From the NCBI GenBank assembly GCA_021325385.1, contig JAJPHH010000181.1, forward strand, positions 1 to 32,842: a stretch of DNA of 32,842 bases, in the 5' to 3' direction. The position numbers were made by a program, and so were the translations under genes. This document shows positions 1-8,042 of this stretch, piece after piece (positions within the stretch are counted from its first letter, which is position 1; each line of letters opens with the position of its first letter). The notes beneath the pieces were generated by a model that was not told the DNA's origin, searched no databases, and saw only the letters and a list, made by a program, of their open reading frames with translations. The DNA is from Alphaproteobacteria bacterium (GTDB lineage Bacteria; Pseudomonadota; Alphaproteobacteria; Rhizobiales; Beijerinckiaceae).

Positions 1-314
1 CCGATTTTGAGTCCGAGCGAAAACGCGCCTTCCGGATCGAGGGAGAACGGCACGGTCGGCTGGCCCACCCGGCCCCGCTGCGGCGTTTCGCGCTTCAGCA
101 ACCCGTCCGCTTGAAGCTGGTTCACAATCGCCGAAGCGGTTTGAACCGAAAGACCTGTTTGCCGCGCCACCTCGATCTTCGAGAGATGGCGGCGGCGTCG
201 CATCAGCGACAGAATCAATCTCTCATTGTAGAGGCGCACGCCAGTTTGGTTGGCGCCGCTGGCGGCAGGCGCCGACAGTCGCGTTTCGACGATTTCCGTC
301 TCGCCACCCGTCAT
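1..314 (-). CDS. ROK-family transcriptional repressor, N-terminal part (cut by window edge)
   Basis: The reverse strand reads an open frame from an ATG at 314 to the window edge, giving 104 residues. Residues about 30-85 form a MarR-like winged helix: an ERLILSLMRRR helix, then ARQTGLSVQTASAIVNQL as recognition helix, then a wing containing RGRVGQP. The frame then enters the ROK ATPase-like fold (FSLDPEGAFSLGLKIG). ROK repressors (NagC, XylR, Mlc relatives) bind sugars or sugar phosphates. The gene is divergent from the sugar importer that starts at 604, so it probably represses that importer (inference). The C-terminal sugar-binding part is outside the window. Confidence 0.85.
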   Translation of the reverse strand, partial: MTGGETEIVETRLSAPAASGANQTGVRLYNERLILSLMRRRRHLSKIEVARQTGLSVQTASAIVNQLQADGLLKRETPQRGRVGQPTVPFSLDPEGAFSLGLKI

Positions 315-415
315 GATCCGTCTCTCTTGACGCGGTTCGCCTTTGGGCGGCATTGTTCGCTAACCAACAACCCGCCGACCCTGCCCGTCGAGCGCCGCAA
401 TTGCCCAGACAATGG

Positions 416-431
416 GCGCCGCCAGCGGCGC
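416..431. promoter_or_regulatory. Inverted repeat in the ROK-frcB divergent intergenic region
   Basis: GCGCCGC (416-422) and GCGGCGC (425-431) form a perfect 7-bp inverted repeat with a 2-base gap. It lies about 100 bp from the ROK start and 170 bp from the frcB start. It could be a regulator site or simply GC-rich structure. Confidence 0.25.
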
Positions 432-480
432 TGTCAATAATTCAGGGCGGCTGATTTATCTTGACTCGAAGCGCGGATTT

Positions 481-495
481 TGCGCCAATGGCGCA
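481..495. promoter_or_regulatory. Candidate operator palindrome upstream of frcB
   Basis: TGCGCC-AAT-GGCGCA is a perfect 6+3+6 palindrome about 110 bp before the frcB start. A TTGACT hexamer at 461-466 would place a weak -10 (GCCAAT) over the palindrome. That arrangement would suit repression by the adjacent ROK protein. It is seen in the sequence only; no binding evidence exists. Confidence 0.3.
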
Positions 496-603
496 GCGAC
501 GGCGCGAGTTGGAGCCTTTTCAACAGCTCCTCCTCGCCGAATCGCCCGGCTTGCGGCGCATCGGACGCTGTCGCGCCGTGGACCATATCGGGGAGGAAGT
601 TCA

Positions 604-1611
604 GTGACCAGAAAACTCGCTTTGCTGTCCAGCGCCGTCACGGCGCTTTCGCTCGCCTTCGCCAGCGCGCCGGCCTCGGCCGGCGATATTGTCGGCCTGA
701 TCACCAAGACCAACACCAATCCCTTCTTCGTCAAGATGAAGCAGGGTTTCGAAGCGAAGGCCAAGGAGCTTGGCCTGACGCCGCAGGCCTATGCCGGCAA
801 GTTCGACGGCGACAATGACGGCGAGGTCGCCGCGATCGAGCAGTTGATGGCCGCAGGCGCAAAGGGCATTTTGCTGGTGCCGAGCGATTCGACCGCCATC
901 GTGCCGACCGTCGAAAAGGCCCGGAAAGCCGGTATCCTGGTGATCACGCTCGATACGCCGCTCGATCCGGTCACCGCTGCGGACGCCAATTTCGCCACCG
1001 ACAATTTCAAGGCCGGCGAACTGATCGGCCAATGGGCGAAGGCGACGCTCGGCGACAAGGCCAAGACGGCCAAGATCGCGACGCTCGACTTGTCTCCCAA
1101 CCAGCCGACCGTCGATTATCTGCGCCACAACGGCTTCCTCACCGGCTTCGGCATCCCGGTCAAGGACGTCAAGCACTATTCCCAGAGCGACAGCGCGCAG
1201 ATTGTCGGCTCCGACGTGACTCAGGGCTCGACGGAAGGCGGCCGCAAGGCGATGGAGAAAATCCTGCAGAAGGCCGACCATATCGACCTCGTTTATGCGA
1301 TCAACGAGCCGGCCGCGGATGGCGGCTACGAAGCCCTCAAGGCGGCTGGCAAGGACAAGGGCGTGACGATCGTCGCGGTCGACGGCGGCTGTCCTGGCGT
1401 CAAGATGGTCAAGGACGGGATTATCGGCGCGACCGCGCAGCAATATCCGCTGCTGATGGCGGCCGACGGGGTCGAGGCTGTCGCCGAATACATCAAGACC
1501 GGGAAGAAGCCCGAAAGCAAGGACACCGGCGAGAAGCTGGTGACCGACCATCCGGTCCAGGGCGTTCCGTCGATCGACACCGCCGAAGGCGCGAAGCTCT
1601 GCTGGGGTTGA
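604..1611 (+). CDS. frcB: Sugar ABC transporter periplasmic binding protein, FrcB type
   Basis: This 335-residue protein captures a sugar in the periplasm for the importer encoded next. The GTG start at 604 is chosen because GGGGAGG lies 6-7 bases upstream and a classical signal peptide follows (basic start, hydrophobic core, cleavage after about residue 26 at SAPASA). The mature part has the type I periplasmic-binding fold of the ribose/fructose group, with [15 protein letters not shown] at the start and VITLDTPL in the middle. Similarity to rhizobial FrcB (fructose/mannose/ribose uptake) is from memory, so the ligand is uncertain. The open frame extends upstream to 412, but that part does not look coding. 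A strong stem-loop follows the stop. Confidence 0.88.
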   Translation: MTRKLALLSSAVTALSLAFASAPASAGDIVGLITKTNTNPFFVKMKQGFEAKAKELGLTPQAYAGKFDGDNDGEVAAIEQLMAAGAKGILLVPSDSTAIVPTVEKARKAGILVITLDTPLDPVTAADANFATDNFKAGELIGQWAKATLGDKAKTAKIATLDLSPNQPTVDYLRHNGFLTGFGIPVKDVKHYSQSDSAQIVGSDVTQGSTEGGRKAMEKILQKADHIDLVYAINEPAADGGYEALKAAGKDKGVTIVAVDGGCPGVKMVKDGIIGATAQQYPLLMAADGVEAVAEYIKTGKKPESKDTGEKLVTDHPVQGVPSIDTAEGAKLCWG

Positions 1612-1647
1612 TTTTGCTCGGCGTTTGACCGCTTAATGACATGAAGG

Positions 1648-1683
1648 ATCGGCGCTCGCGAGTTCGGTCTTGCGAGCGCCGAT
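1648..1683 (+). other. Intercistronic stem-loop between frcB and frcC
   Basis: A perfect 12-bp inverted repeat has arms at 1648-1659 (ATCGGCGCTCGC) and 1672-1683 with a 12-base loop, 36 bases after the frcB stop and 27 before frcC. No T-run follows, so it is not a classical terminator. In ABC operons such structures often stabilise the upstream binding-protein mRNA or cause partial termination (known for malE-malF). That role here is inferred. Confidence 0.75.
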
Positions 1684-1710
1684 TTCGTAAGGCGCGACTG
1701 GGAGGGCGCG

Positions 1711-2796
1711 ATGAGCGAAGCGACGCAAGGCCAACCGCCTGTGACGCAGGAATTCGAGCGCGTCCTCGCCGGCGCGTCGTCGACGCAAGCGTCCTTTGAA
1801 GAGGAGCGCCCGTCCTTCCTGAAGCGGGCGCAGCGCTTTCTCCATGTCTATCCGACGACCGTTCCCTTCGTCGTTCTGATCCTCGGCCTTCTGCTCGGCG
1901 TCACTGTCAATCCGGCGCGCTTCCTCACCGGCAGCAATCTCTCGACCGTGCTCACGCAAGTGACGATCATCGGCATTGTCGGCATCGCCCAGACGCTCGT
2001 CATCCTGACCGCCGGCATCGATCTCTCCGTCGGCGTCATCATGGTGATCTCATCGGTGGTGATGGGGCGGCTCGCCGTTATCGACGGCGTGCCGGTCGTC
2101 ATCGCCTTCCCCGCCGGGCTGCTCTGCGGCGTCGCCTGCGGCTGGCTGAACGGAAGTCTGGTGACGAGGCTGCGGATGCCGCCGTTTATCGTCACGCTCG
2201 GCACGCTCAGCATCATCGGCGCGCTCAACACGTTCTATTCGCAGAGCGAAACCATCCGCATGCAGGATATCGAGGACAACGCGCCGTTCCTGCAATTGAT
2301 GGGCGTGCCCTTCGACATCGGCAACGCGCGCATCATCCTTGGCAGCTTCCTATTGATCGTCGTCGCGCTCATCGTCTGGTACGTGCTCAACCGCACGCCC
2401 TATGGCCGCCACATTTACGCGACCGGCGACGACCCTGAGGCGGCGCGGCTCGCCGGCATCAATACCGACCGCATCCTGCTCAGCGTCTACGTGCTTGCCG
2501 GCCTGATCTCGGCCATTGCCGGTTGGGCCTTGATCGGCCGCATCGGCGCGATCAGCCCGACGGCGGGCGAGAACGCCAATCTCGACAGCATCACCGCCGT
2601 GGTGATCGGCGGCACCAGCCTTTTCGGCGGCCGCGGCTCGATCGTCGGCACGCTGATCGGCGCGCTGATCGTCGGCGTGTTCCGCTCCGCCGTCTCGCTC
2701 GCCGGGCTCGACGTGCTCTGGCAGGAATTCGCGGTCGGCGTCCTGATCATCATCGCCGTTGCGCTCGACCAATGGATCCGGAGGGTGTCGGCATGA
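1711..2796 (+). CDS. frcC: Sugar ABC transporter permease, FrcC type
   Basis: This 361-residue inner-membrane protein forms the sugar channel of the importer. A hydrophilic N-terminal stretch of about 45 residues precedes eight to ten hydrophobic segments. The family signature TAGIDLSVGVIMV lies near residue 90, and the second conserved block, AVVIGGTSLFGGRGS, is near residue 300. Both are typical of the BPD_transp_2 (RbsC/XylH/FrcC) family. GGGAGG lies 7 bases before the ATG. The stop overlaps the start of frcA (ATGA), which indicates translational coupling. Substrate assignment follows frcB and is an inference. Confidence 0.88.
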   Translation: MSEATQGQPPVTQEFERVLAGASSTQASFEEERPSFLKRAQRFLHVYPTTVPFVVLILGLLLGVTVNPARFLTGSNLSTVLTQVTIIGIVGIAQTLVILTAGIDLSVGVIMVISSVVMGRLAVIDGVPVVIAFPAGLLCGVACGWLNGSLVTRLRMPPFIVTLGTLSIIGALNTFYSQSETIRMQDIEDNAPFLQLMGVPFDIGNARIILGSFLLIVVALIVWYVLNRTPYGRHIYATGDDPEAARLAGINTDRILLSVYVLAGLISAIAGWALIGRIGAISPTAGENANLDSITAVVIGGTSLFGGRGSIVGTLIGALIVGVFRSAVSLAGLDVLWQEFAVGVLIIIAVALDQWIRRVSA

Positions 2797-3575
2797 GCGC
2801 GGAGCCGATCTTACAGGCGCGTGGCTTGGTCAAGCGCTATGGCCGCGTCACCGCGCTCGACCATGCCGATTTCGATCTCTATCCCGGCGAGATTCTCGGC
2901 GTTATCGGCGACAACGGCGCAGGCAAGTCGACGCTGATCAAGGCTTTATGCGGCGCGGTGATCCCGGACGCCGGCGAAATCAGGCTCGCCGGCCAGGTCG
3001 TCCATTTCCAGTCGCCGATCGACGCGCGGCAAGCCGGCATCGAGACGGTCTATCAGAATCTGGCGCTGTCGCCGGCGCTGTCGATCGCGGACAATATGTT
3101 TTTAGGACGAGAGGTTCGGGCGCCGGGATTCATCGGCCAATTCTTCCGTACGCTGGACCGCAGCACGATGCAGCGCATCGCGCGCGAGAAGCTTTCCGAA
3201 CTCGGCCTGATGACCATCCAAAACATCAATCAGCCGGTCGAAACGCTCTCGGGCGGCCAGAGACAAGGCGTAGCGGTGGCCCGCGCCGCAGCTTTCGGCA
3301 GCCGGGTCGTGATCATGGACGAGCCGACCGCGGCCCTCGGCGTCAAGGAATCGCGCCGCGTCCTGGAGCTGATCCTCGACGTGCGCAAACGCGGCCTGCC
3401 GATCGTGCTGATCTCGCACAACATGCCGCATGTCTTTGAGGTCTGCGACCGAATCCATATCCACCGCTTGGGCCGGCGCCTGACGGTGATCGATCCGAAG
3501 AAGCAGTCCATGTCCGACGCCGTGGCGATGATGACCGGCGCCATGGCCCCGCCCGCCGAGGAGATGGCGGCGTAA
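2793..3575 (+). CDS. frcA: Sugar ABC transporter ATPase, FrcA type (single ABC domain)
   Basis: This 260-residue cytoplasmic ATPase drives the importer. Walker A is GDNGAGKST at residues 39-47, the ABC signature LSGGQ at 152-156, and Walker B VVIMDEPTAAL at about 172-182, with the switch His in VLISHNM. It has only one nucleotide-binding domain, unlike RbsA or YtfR (about 500 residues), so it should work as a homodimer; this matches rhizobial FrcA. The ATG start at 2793 overlaps the frcC stop by four bases. The rhizobial frc operon can carry a kinase gene (frcK) next; here none follows. Confidence 0.88.
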   Translation: MSAEPILQARGLVKRYGRVTALDHADFDLYPGEILGVIGDNGAGKSTLIKALCGAVIPDAGEIRLAGQVVHFQSPIDARQAGIETVYQNLALSPALSIADNMFLGREVRAPGFIGQFFRTLDRSTMQRIAREKLSELGLMTIQNINQPVETLSGGQRQGVAVARAAAFGSRVVIMDEPTAALGVKESRRVLELILDVRKRGLPIVLISHNMPHVFEVCDRIHIHRLGRRLTVIDPKKQSMSDAVAMMTGAMAPPAEEMAA

Positions 3576-3651
3576 AATCCTTTCTCCCGCAAGGCGTAAG
3601 GTGCCGCGGAAGGAAGGATCACGGGAACTTTATGGCGTCGTCGGAGAAAAA

Positions 3652-3665
3652 TCGACTATAGTCGA
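3652..3665. promoter_or_regulatory. 14-bp perfect palindrome upstream of the aldo/keto reductase
   Basis: TCGACTATAGTCGA is a gapless perfect palindrome 70 bp before the reductase start. It contains TATAGT, which could serve as a -10 box, though no good -35 lies 16-18 bases upstream. A compact palindrome over a potential -10 suits a repressor operator. The regulator is unknown. Confidence 0.35.
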
Positions 3666-3734
3666 CATCTCTCCCGCACGTTCGCCTTTTTGTCTCTCGC
3701 CCGCGAGCGCGCCATTCTCTCAAGGTCTTGCATC

Positions 3735-4769
3735 ATGAAATACCATCCGCTCGGCCGGACCGGCCAATATGTTTCGGAAATCTGCCTCGGCACGATGACC
3801 TTTCATGGCGGCGCAGGCTTCTGGCGCAATATCGGAACGCTCGAGCAGAAGGCGGCGACGGATTTGGTCCGGCGCTCGCTTGAGGCCGGCGTCAACTTCA
3901 TCGACACGGCCGACGTCTATTCGGAGGGCCAGTCGGAAGTCTTGCTCGGCCAGGCTCTGCGCGATCTCAATGTCAAGCGCGAGGACGTCATCGTCGCGAC
4001 CAAGGTGCGCGGCCGGACCGGGCCGGGGCCGAACGACGTCGGCCTGTCGCGCGGCCACATCATGGATCAGATCGCCGGCAGCCTGAAGCGGCTCGGCCTC
4101 GACCACGTCGATCTTTACCAGATCCACGGCTTCGATCCGGCGACGCCGATCGAAGAGACGCTCCGCGCCCTCAACGATCTCGTTTCGCGCGGCCTCGTCC
4201 GGACGATCGGCTGCTCCAATCTCGCCGCCTGGCAGATCATGAAGGCGCTCGGCATATCCGAGCGCCGCGGCTTCGCCAGGTTCGAGACGGTGCAGGCCTA
4301 TTACACGATCGCCGGCCGCGACCTCGAGCGGGAGGTCGTCCCGTTGGTTCTCGACCAGGGCCTCGGGATCATGGTCTGGAGCCCGCTAGCCGGCGGTTTT
4401 CTCTCGGGCAAATTCACGCGCGACAACGCTGGGCCCAATGACGCGCGCCGGGCGGCTTTCGACTTTCCGCCGGTCAACAAGGACCGCGCTTACGACATTA
4501 TCGACGCGATGGCCGCGATCGGCAAAGCGCATGGCGTCTCCGTCGCGCGCGTCGCGCTCGCCTGGCTGCTGCAGCGGCCGGGCGTCATGAGCGTGATCAT
4601 CGGCGCGAAGAGCATCGAGCAACTCAACGACAACCTCGCCGCGACCAAGCTCGAACTGACCGCGCAAGATGTCGCGACGCTCGACGAAGTCAGCGCCTTG
4701 CCGAAGGAATATCCGGGCTGGATGCTGGAGCGGCAGGCTGCGGGCAGGGTTCCAGAGCCGAAGGCCTGA
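3735..4769 (+). CDS. Aldo/keto reductase
   Basis: This 344-residue protein is an NAD(P)H-dependent oxidoreductase of carbonyl compounds or sugars with a TIM-barrel fold. The catalytic tetrad is visible: Asp57, Tyr62, Lys90 and His131 (in LYQIHG). MVWSPLAGGFLSGKF and the C-terminal SVIIGAKSIEQL motif, which binds the cofactor phosphate/ribose region, are also typical. The ATG at 3735 fits the family start (MKYHPLGRTG) and has AAGG upstream. An in-frame extension to 3690 does not resemble the family. It lies between the Frc-type importer and a Gfo/Idh dehydrogenase, so a role in oxidising or reducing the imported sugar is plausible. Substrate unknown. Confidence 0.88.
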   Translation: MKYHPLGRTGQYVSEICLGTMTFHGGAGFWRNIGTLEQKAATDLVRRSLEAGVNFIDTADVYSEGQSEVLLGQALRDLNVKREDVIVATKVRGRTGPGPNDVGLSRGHIMDQIAGSLKRLGLDHVDLYQIHGFDPATPIEETLRALNDLVSRGLVRTIGCSNLAAWQIMKALGISERRGFARFETVQAYYTIAGRDLEREVVPLVLDQGLGIMVWSPLAGGFLSGKFTRDNAGPNDARRAAFDFPPVNKDRAYDIIDAMAAIGKAHGVSVARVALAWLLQRPGVMSVIIGAKSIEQLNDNLAATKLELTAQDVATLDEVSALPKEYPGWMLERQAAGRVPEPKA

Positions 4770-4783
4770 GGCGCATGGTTCCC

Positions 4784-4870
4784 GTCATTGCGAAGCGCGA
4801 AGCGACGAAGCAATCTATTCATCGGGCGCGGACGTCCACGAATGGATGGCTTCGCTTCGCTCGCAACGAC
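4784..4870. repeat. Imperfect inverted repeat of the dispersed GTCATTGCGA...GCAATC type
   Basis: The left arm begins GTCATTGCGAAGCGCGAAGC at 4784. The right arm ends GCTTCGCTCGCAACGAC at 4870 and is nearly its reverse complement. From memory, elements of this kind (CATTGCGAGCGAAGCGAAGCAATCC and its complement, read in shorter pieces) are scattered between genes in Bradyrhizobium and relatives. It fills most of the 142-bp gap between two oxidoreductase genes and could fold as a long hairpin in RNA. Only one copy is visible here. Confidence 0.6.
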
Positions 4871-4911
4871 AGCTCAATAGAATAGAAGGCGAATAAACAG
4901 GGGAAACGCGC

Positions 4912-5916
4912 ATGGCTCGCACAGTCTCTTGGGGCGTGATCAGCCCGGCCAAGATCGGCGTCGAGAAGGTCATTCCGGCGATGCAGAAGGGCGCGGCCTC
5001 GCGCATTGACGCGATCGCCTCGCGCGATCTCGCGCGCGCGAAAGAGGCCGCGGCCAAGCTCGGCATTCCGAAAGCGTATGGCTCCTACGAGGAGTTGCTC
5101 GCCGATCCCGCGATCGAGGCGATCTACAACCCGCTCCCTAATGAGCTGCATGTGCCTTGGACAATCAAGGCGCTGGAAGCCGGCAAGCACGTGCTCTGCG
5201 AGAAGCCGGTCGCGCTCGATGCTGAAGAGGCCAGGCAACTCATTGCCGCGCGCGACAAATCCGGCAAGCTCGTCGCCGAAGCCTTCATGGTGCGCTTCCA
5301 CCCGCAATGGCGGCGGACGCGCGAGATCGTGCGGTCCGGCGAGATCGGCGAGGCCAAGGCGATCCATACGTTCTTTTCGTACTATCTCCTCGACCCGACC
5401 AACATCCGCAACATTCCGCCGGGCGGCGGCGGGGTCTACGACATCGGCTGCTATGCGATCATTTCCGGGCGCTACCTCTTCGGCGCCGAGCCGACCCGCG
5501 TCGTCGCGACGCTCGACCGCGATCCGAAGATGGGAACGGACCGGCTGGCCTCGGCGCTGATCGAATTTCCAGGCGCGCGTCATTTGTTGTTCACCTGCGC
5601 GACGCAGCTTTCAGCGATGCAGCGGGTGACCGTGGTCGGCGACAAGGGCCGCGTCGAAATCGCCGTCCCCTTTAACGCGCCGCCGGACCGGCCGACGAAG
5701 GTCACGTATGACAGCGGCGCGGATTTGTTCGGCGGCGGCGCGCGGGTCGAGGAATTCCCGATCTGCGATCAATATACCCTGCAGGGCGACGCCTTCTCGC
5801 GCGCGGTTCTTGGCGAAGAAAAATTGGAATTCCCGATCGAAGACGCCGTCGCGCAGATGCGCGTGATCGACGCCGTGTTTCGTTCGGCGAAGAGCGGCAA
5901 ATGGGAGGCGCCTTGA
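4912..5916 (+). CDS. Gfo/Idh/MocA-family oxidoreductase
   Basis: This 334-residue protein is predicted to be an NAD(P)-dependent sugar or cyclitol dehydrogenase. It has an N-terminal Rossmann domain (about 1-120) with the EKP motif at residues 97-99, whose Lys98 is the usual catalytic residue. A C-terminal alpha/beta domain contains GGGGVYDIGCY, with Asp177 and a Tyr at 181 where many members have His. This D-x-G-x-Y form is common in the D-xylose/trans-dihydrobenzenediol dehydrogenase branch. The start has AGGGGA 8-10 bases upstream. It is downstream of the aldo/keto reductase but separated by a repeat, so co-transcription is uncertain. Substrate not determinable from sequence. Confidence 0.87.
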   Translation: MARTVSWGVISPAKIGVEKVIPAMQKGAASRIDAIASRDLARAKEAAAKLGIPKAYGSYEELLADPAIEAIYNPLPNELHVPWTIKALEAGKHVLCEKPVALDAEEARQLIAARDKSGKLVAEAFMVRFHPQWRRTREIVRSGEIGEAKAIHTFFSYYLLDPTNIRNIPPGGGGVYDIGCYAIISGRYLFGAEPTRVVATLDRDPKMGTDRLASALIEFPGARHLLFTCATQLSAMQRVTVVGDKGRVEIAVPFNAPPDRPTKVTYDSGADLFGGGARVEEFPICDQYTLQGDAFSRAVLGEEKLEFPIEDAVAQMRVIDAVFRSAKSGKWEAP

Positions 5917-6004
5917 CGCGCGCGACCTCGCGTCGGCGCGGCTTGGCTTGGAGTTTTCGCGCTGCGGCCGACCCGCCTTCAAGCGTATTGCCTGAATTTC
6001 ATCT

Positions 6005-6020
6005 GTGAACTATGGTTCAC
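6005..6020. promoter_or_regulatory. Palindrome over the toxin start codon (candidate autoregulatory operator)
   Basis: GTGAAC-TATG-GTTCAC is a perfect 6+4+6 palindrome whose first three bases are the toxin GTG start codon. Type II antitoxins with a helix-turn-helix usually bind such sites to repress their own operon. It could instead be an mRNA hairpin that hides the start codon and keeps toxin translation low. Confidence 0.5.
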
Positions 6021-6268
6021 AGACGATCGAAGTTCGTAGGACCGCCGCTTTCTCGCAATGGCTTCGCGGTCTTCGCGACCTTCGAGCCGTTGCTCGCATT
6101 CAGATTCGAATTGACCGGCTGGCGCTTGGAAACCCGGGCGATGTGAAGCCGGTTGGCGAGGGCGTTAGCGAACTGCGCGTCGATTACGGCCCTGACTATC
6201 GGCTTTATGTCGCGGCCGACATCGTCAAAGCGAAGCGGCTGGCGAACGAGTGGATCGATGACGACTGA
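6005..6268 (+). CDS. RelE/HigB-like toxin of a type II toxin-antitoxin module
   Basis: This 87-residue protein resembles the 'addiction module killer' group, RelE/ParE-superfamily ribonucleases of toxin-first operons. Characteristic features are the basic RRTAAFSQWLRGL start, GNPGDVKPVGEGVSELRVDYGPDYRLYV in the middle (read in pieces: GNPGDVKPVGEG, SELRVDYGPDYRLY), and a basic KAKRLANEW end. The frame is closed by a stop at 5993-5995, so GTG at 6005 is the only start that keeps the family N-terminus. No ribosome-binding site is visible and the start lies inside a palindrome. The antitoxin gene overlaps the 3' end by 11 bases. Confidence 0.85.
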   Translation: MNYGSQTIEVRRTAAFSQWLRGLRDLRAVARIQIRIDRLALGNPGDVKPVGEGVSELRVDYGPDYRLYVAADIVKAKRLANEWIDDD

Positions 6269-6542
6269 AACTGCGCCGTGGGATTCGGCGGAATTTCTCG
6301 ACACGCCGGAGTCGATCGCCGCTTATCTCGAGGCGGCGTTTGAGGACGGCGACCCAACCGTGATCACGCATGCGATGGGCGTCGTTGCTCGCGCGAAAGG
6401 GATGACGCAGCTCGCGAAGGAAGCCGGCGTTACCCGCGAGGCGCTTCATAAGGCGCTATCCGCCGAAGGCGACCCGAAGCTCTCCACTTTTCTCGGCGTC
6501 TTGAAGGCGCTTGGATTGAAGCTAAAGGCCGAAGCGGCTTAA
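6258..6542 (+). CDS. Antitoxin with helix-turn-helix, partner of the upstream toxin
   Basis: This 94-residue protein matches the antidote group paired with such killer proteins. The N-terminal half (SAEFLDTPESIAAYLEAAFE) is the conserved toxin-facing part. Residues about 48-90 are a Cro/Xre-like helix-turn-helix (GMTQLAKEAGVTREALHKAL), ending in LKALGLKLKAEAA. The ATG at 6258 lies within the toxin gene, overlapping it by 11 bases, as is usual for coupled translation. A longer in-frame reading from 6153 runs through the toxin gene and is rejected. It probably binds the palindrome at 6005-6020. Confidence 0.87.
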   Translation: MTTETAPWDSAEFLDTPESIAAYLEAAFEDGDPTVITHAMGVVARAKGMTQLAKEAGVTREALHKALSAEGDPKLSTFLGVLKALGLKLKAEAA

Positions 6543-6598
6543 TTCGAGAGTTTTACCGCCAAAGGGCTTTGCGTAATTCCGTTGAGGCTGAGGTCGCC

Positions 6599-7873
6599 TC
6601 ACTCCGCCGCCAGCCCCTTCCGCCCGAACCGCTTCTCGATATAGTCGATCACCATCGCCTTGAAGTCCTGGGCGATGGTCGGCCCCCGCAACGTCGCCGC
6701 CTTGACGCCGTCGATGAAGACTGGCGCAGCCGGCGCTTCGCCGGTGCCGGGCAGCGAGATGCCGATATCGGCGTGTTTCGATTCGCCCGGGCCGTTGACG
6801 ATGCAGCCCATCACCGCGACGTTGAGCTTTTCGACGCCGGGATAGACTTTCCGCCAGTTCGGCATTTCCTGGTGGATGTAGGTCTGGATCTCGCTCGCCA
6901 ATTCCTGGAACACGGTCGAAGTCGTGCGGCCGCAGCCAGGGCAGGCGGCGACGAGCGGGACGAAGGTGCGAAAGCCCATCGTTTGCAGGATTTCTTGCGC
7001 CACCTTCACTTCAAGCGTACGATCGCCGCCGGGCTCGGGCGTCAAGGAGACGCGGATCGTGTCGCCGATCCCCTGCTGGAGCAGAACGCCCAACGCGGCG
7101 GACGAAGCGACGACGCCCTTTGAACCCATGCCGGCCTCTGTCAGACCGAGATGCAGCGCGTAATTCGAGCGCGCGGCGAGCATCTGGTACACGGCGATCA
7201 GATCCTGCACCGCGGAGACTTTCGCTGAAAGGATGATCCGGTCGCGCGGCAAGCCGATCTCTTCCGCTCGCGTCGCCGAGAGCAGCGCCGACTGGACCAT
7301 CGCCTCGCGCGTTACCGCGCGTGCATCGATCGGGTTCGGCGAGCGCGCGTTCTCGTCCATCAGATCGGTCAGCAGCTCCTGGTCGAGCGAGCCCCAATTG
7401 GCGCCGATGCGCACGGTCTTGCCGTGCCTGATCGCGGTCTCGACGATGGCGCCGAACTGACGGTCCTTCTTCTCCTTGAAGCCGACATTGCCCGGATTGA
7501 TGCGATATTTGTCGAGCGCCTCGGCGCAGGCCGGATGCTCGGCGAGCAATTTGTGGCCGATATAATGAAAATCGCCGATGATCGGCGCGGTCACGCCCAT
7601 CTGGCGGATGCGGTCGCGGATATGGGGCACGGCCGCCGCGGCTTCGTCGCGATCCACCGTAATACGGACAAGCTCGGAGCCGGCCCGAGCCAGAGCCGCG
7701 ATCTGGCGCGCGGTCGATTCGACATCCGCCGTATCGGTATTGGTCATCGATTGGACGACGATCGGCGCGCCGCCGCCGACCGTAACCGCGTTCGCGCCTT
7801 CGCCGACCCGAACGCCGATGCTGTTATGGCGCGGAGCGGGACCTGCTTCCATCATGTGCGTCGCCAAAGCCAT
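6599..7873 (-). CDS. ispG: 4-hydroxy-3-methylbut-2-enyl diphosphate synthase (flavodoxin), IspG/GcpE
   Basis: This 424-residue iron-sulfur enzyme converts MEcPP to HMBPP in the MEP isoprenoid pathway. The N-terminal TIM-barrel domain shows [13 protein letters not shown]. The C-terminal domain has the [4Fe-4S] ligands Cys311 and Cys314 (ACPGCG), Cys357 ([11 protein letters not shown]) and Glu364. The length is normal for alphaproteobacteria. The start at 7873 is the most upstream candidate; an ATG at residue 7 or 8 (MMEAGPAP) is equally possible because no strong ribosome-binding site decides. It stands alone, convergent with the toxin-antitoxin pair and divergent from the second sugar importer. 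Confidence 0.96.
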   Translation of the reverse strand: MALATHMMEAGPAPRHNSIGVRVGEGANAVTVGGGAPIVVQSMTNTDTADVESTARQIAALARAGSELVRITVDRDEAAAAVPHIRDRIRQMGVTAPIIGDFHYIGHKLLAEHPACAEALDKYRINPGNVGFKEKKDRQFGAIVETAIRHGKTVRIGANWGSLDQELLTDLMDENARSPNPIDARAVTREAMVQSALLSATRAEEIGLPRDRIILSAKVSAVQDLIAVYQMLAARSNYALHLGLTEAGMGSKGVVASSAALGVLLQQGIGDTIRVSLTPEPGGDRTLEVKVAQEILQTMGFRTFVPLVAACPGCGRTTSTVFQELASEIQTYIHQEMPNWRKVYPGVEKLNVAVMGCIVNGPGESKHADIGISLPGTGEAPAAPVFIDGVKAATLRGPTIAQDFKAMVIDYIEKRFGRKGLAAE

Positions 7874-8042
7874 GTCTTCGCCAAACTGGTCGCCCTTTCC
7901 TGCGGCGGAATGAGGGCCGCGTCAATCGCCGGCCAGGGCCGTCGCGCTCCGAATAGCCCTTGCGCCGCCGCTCTCAAGCAAACTTGAACGCCTGGCGCAG
8001 CCGGCCGCGGGACCGCACGCGCCCTGTTGACGTGGGTGTCGA

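Noticed and set aside
412..603. N-terminal extension of frcB back to 412
   Set aside because: The extension is Arg/Ser-rich and covers intergenic palindromes; the GTG at 604 has a strong ribosome-binding site and a signal peptide.
601..1551. 316-codon minus-strand frame opposite frcB
   Set aside because: Shadow of frcB in a high-GC genome; composition is rich in Arg/Asp/Gly without family features.
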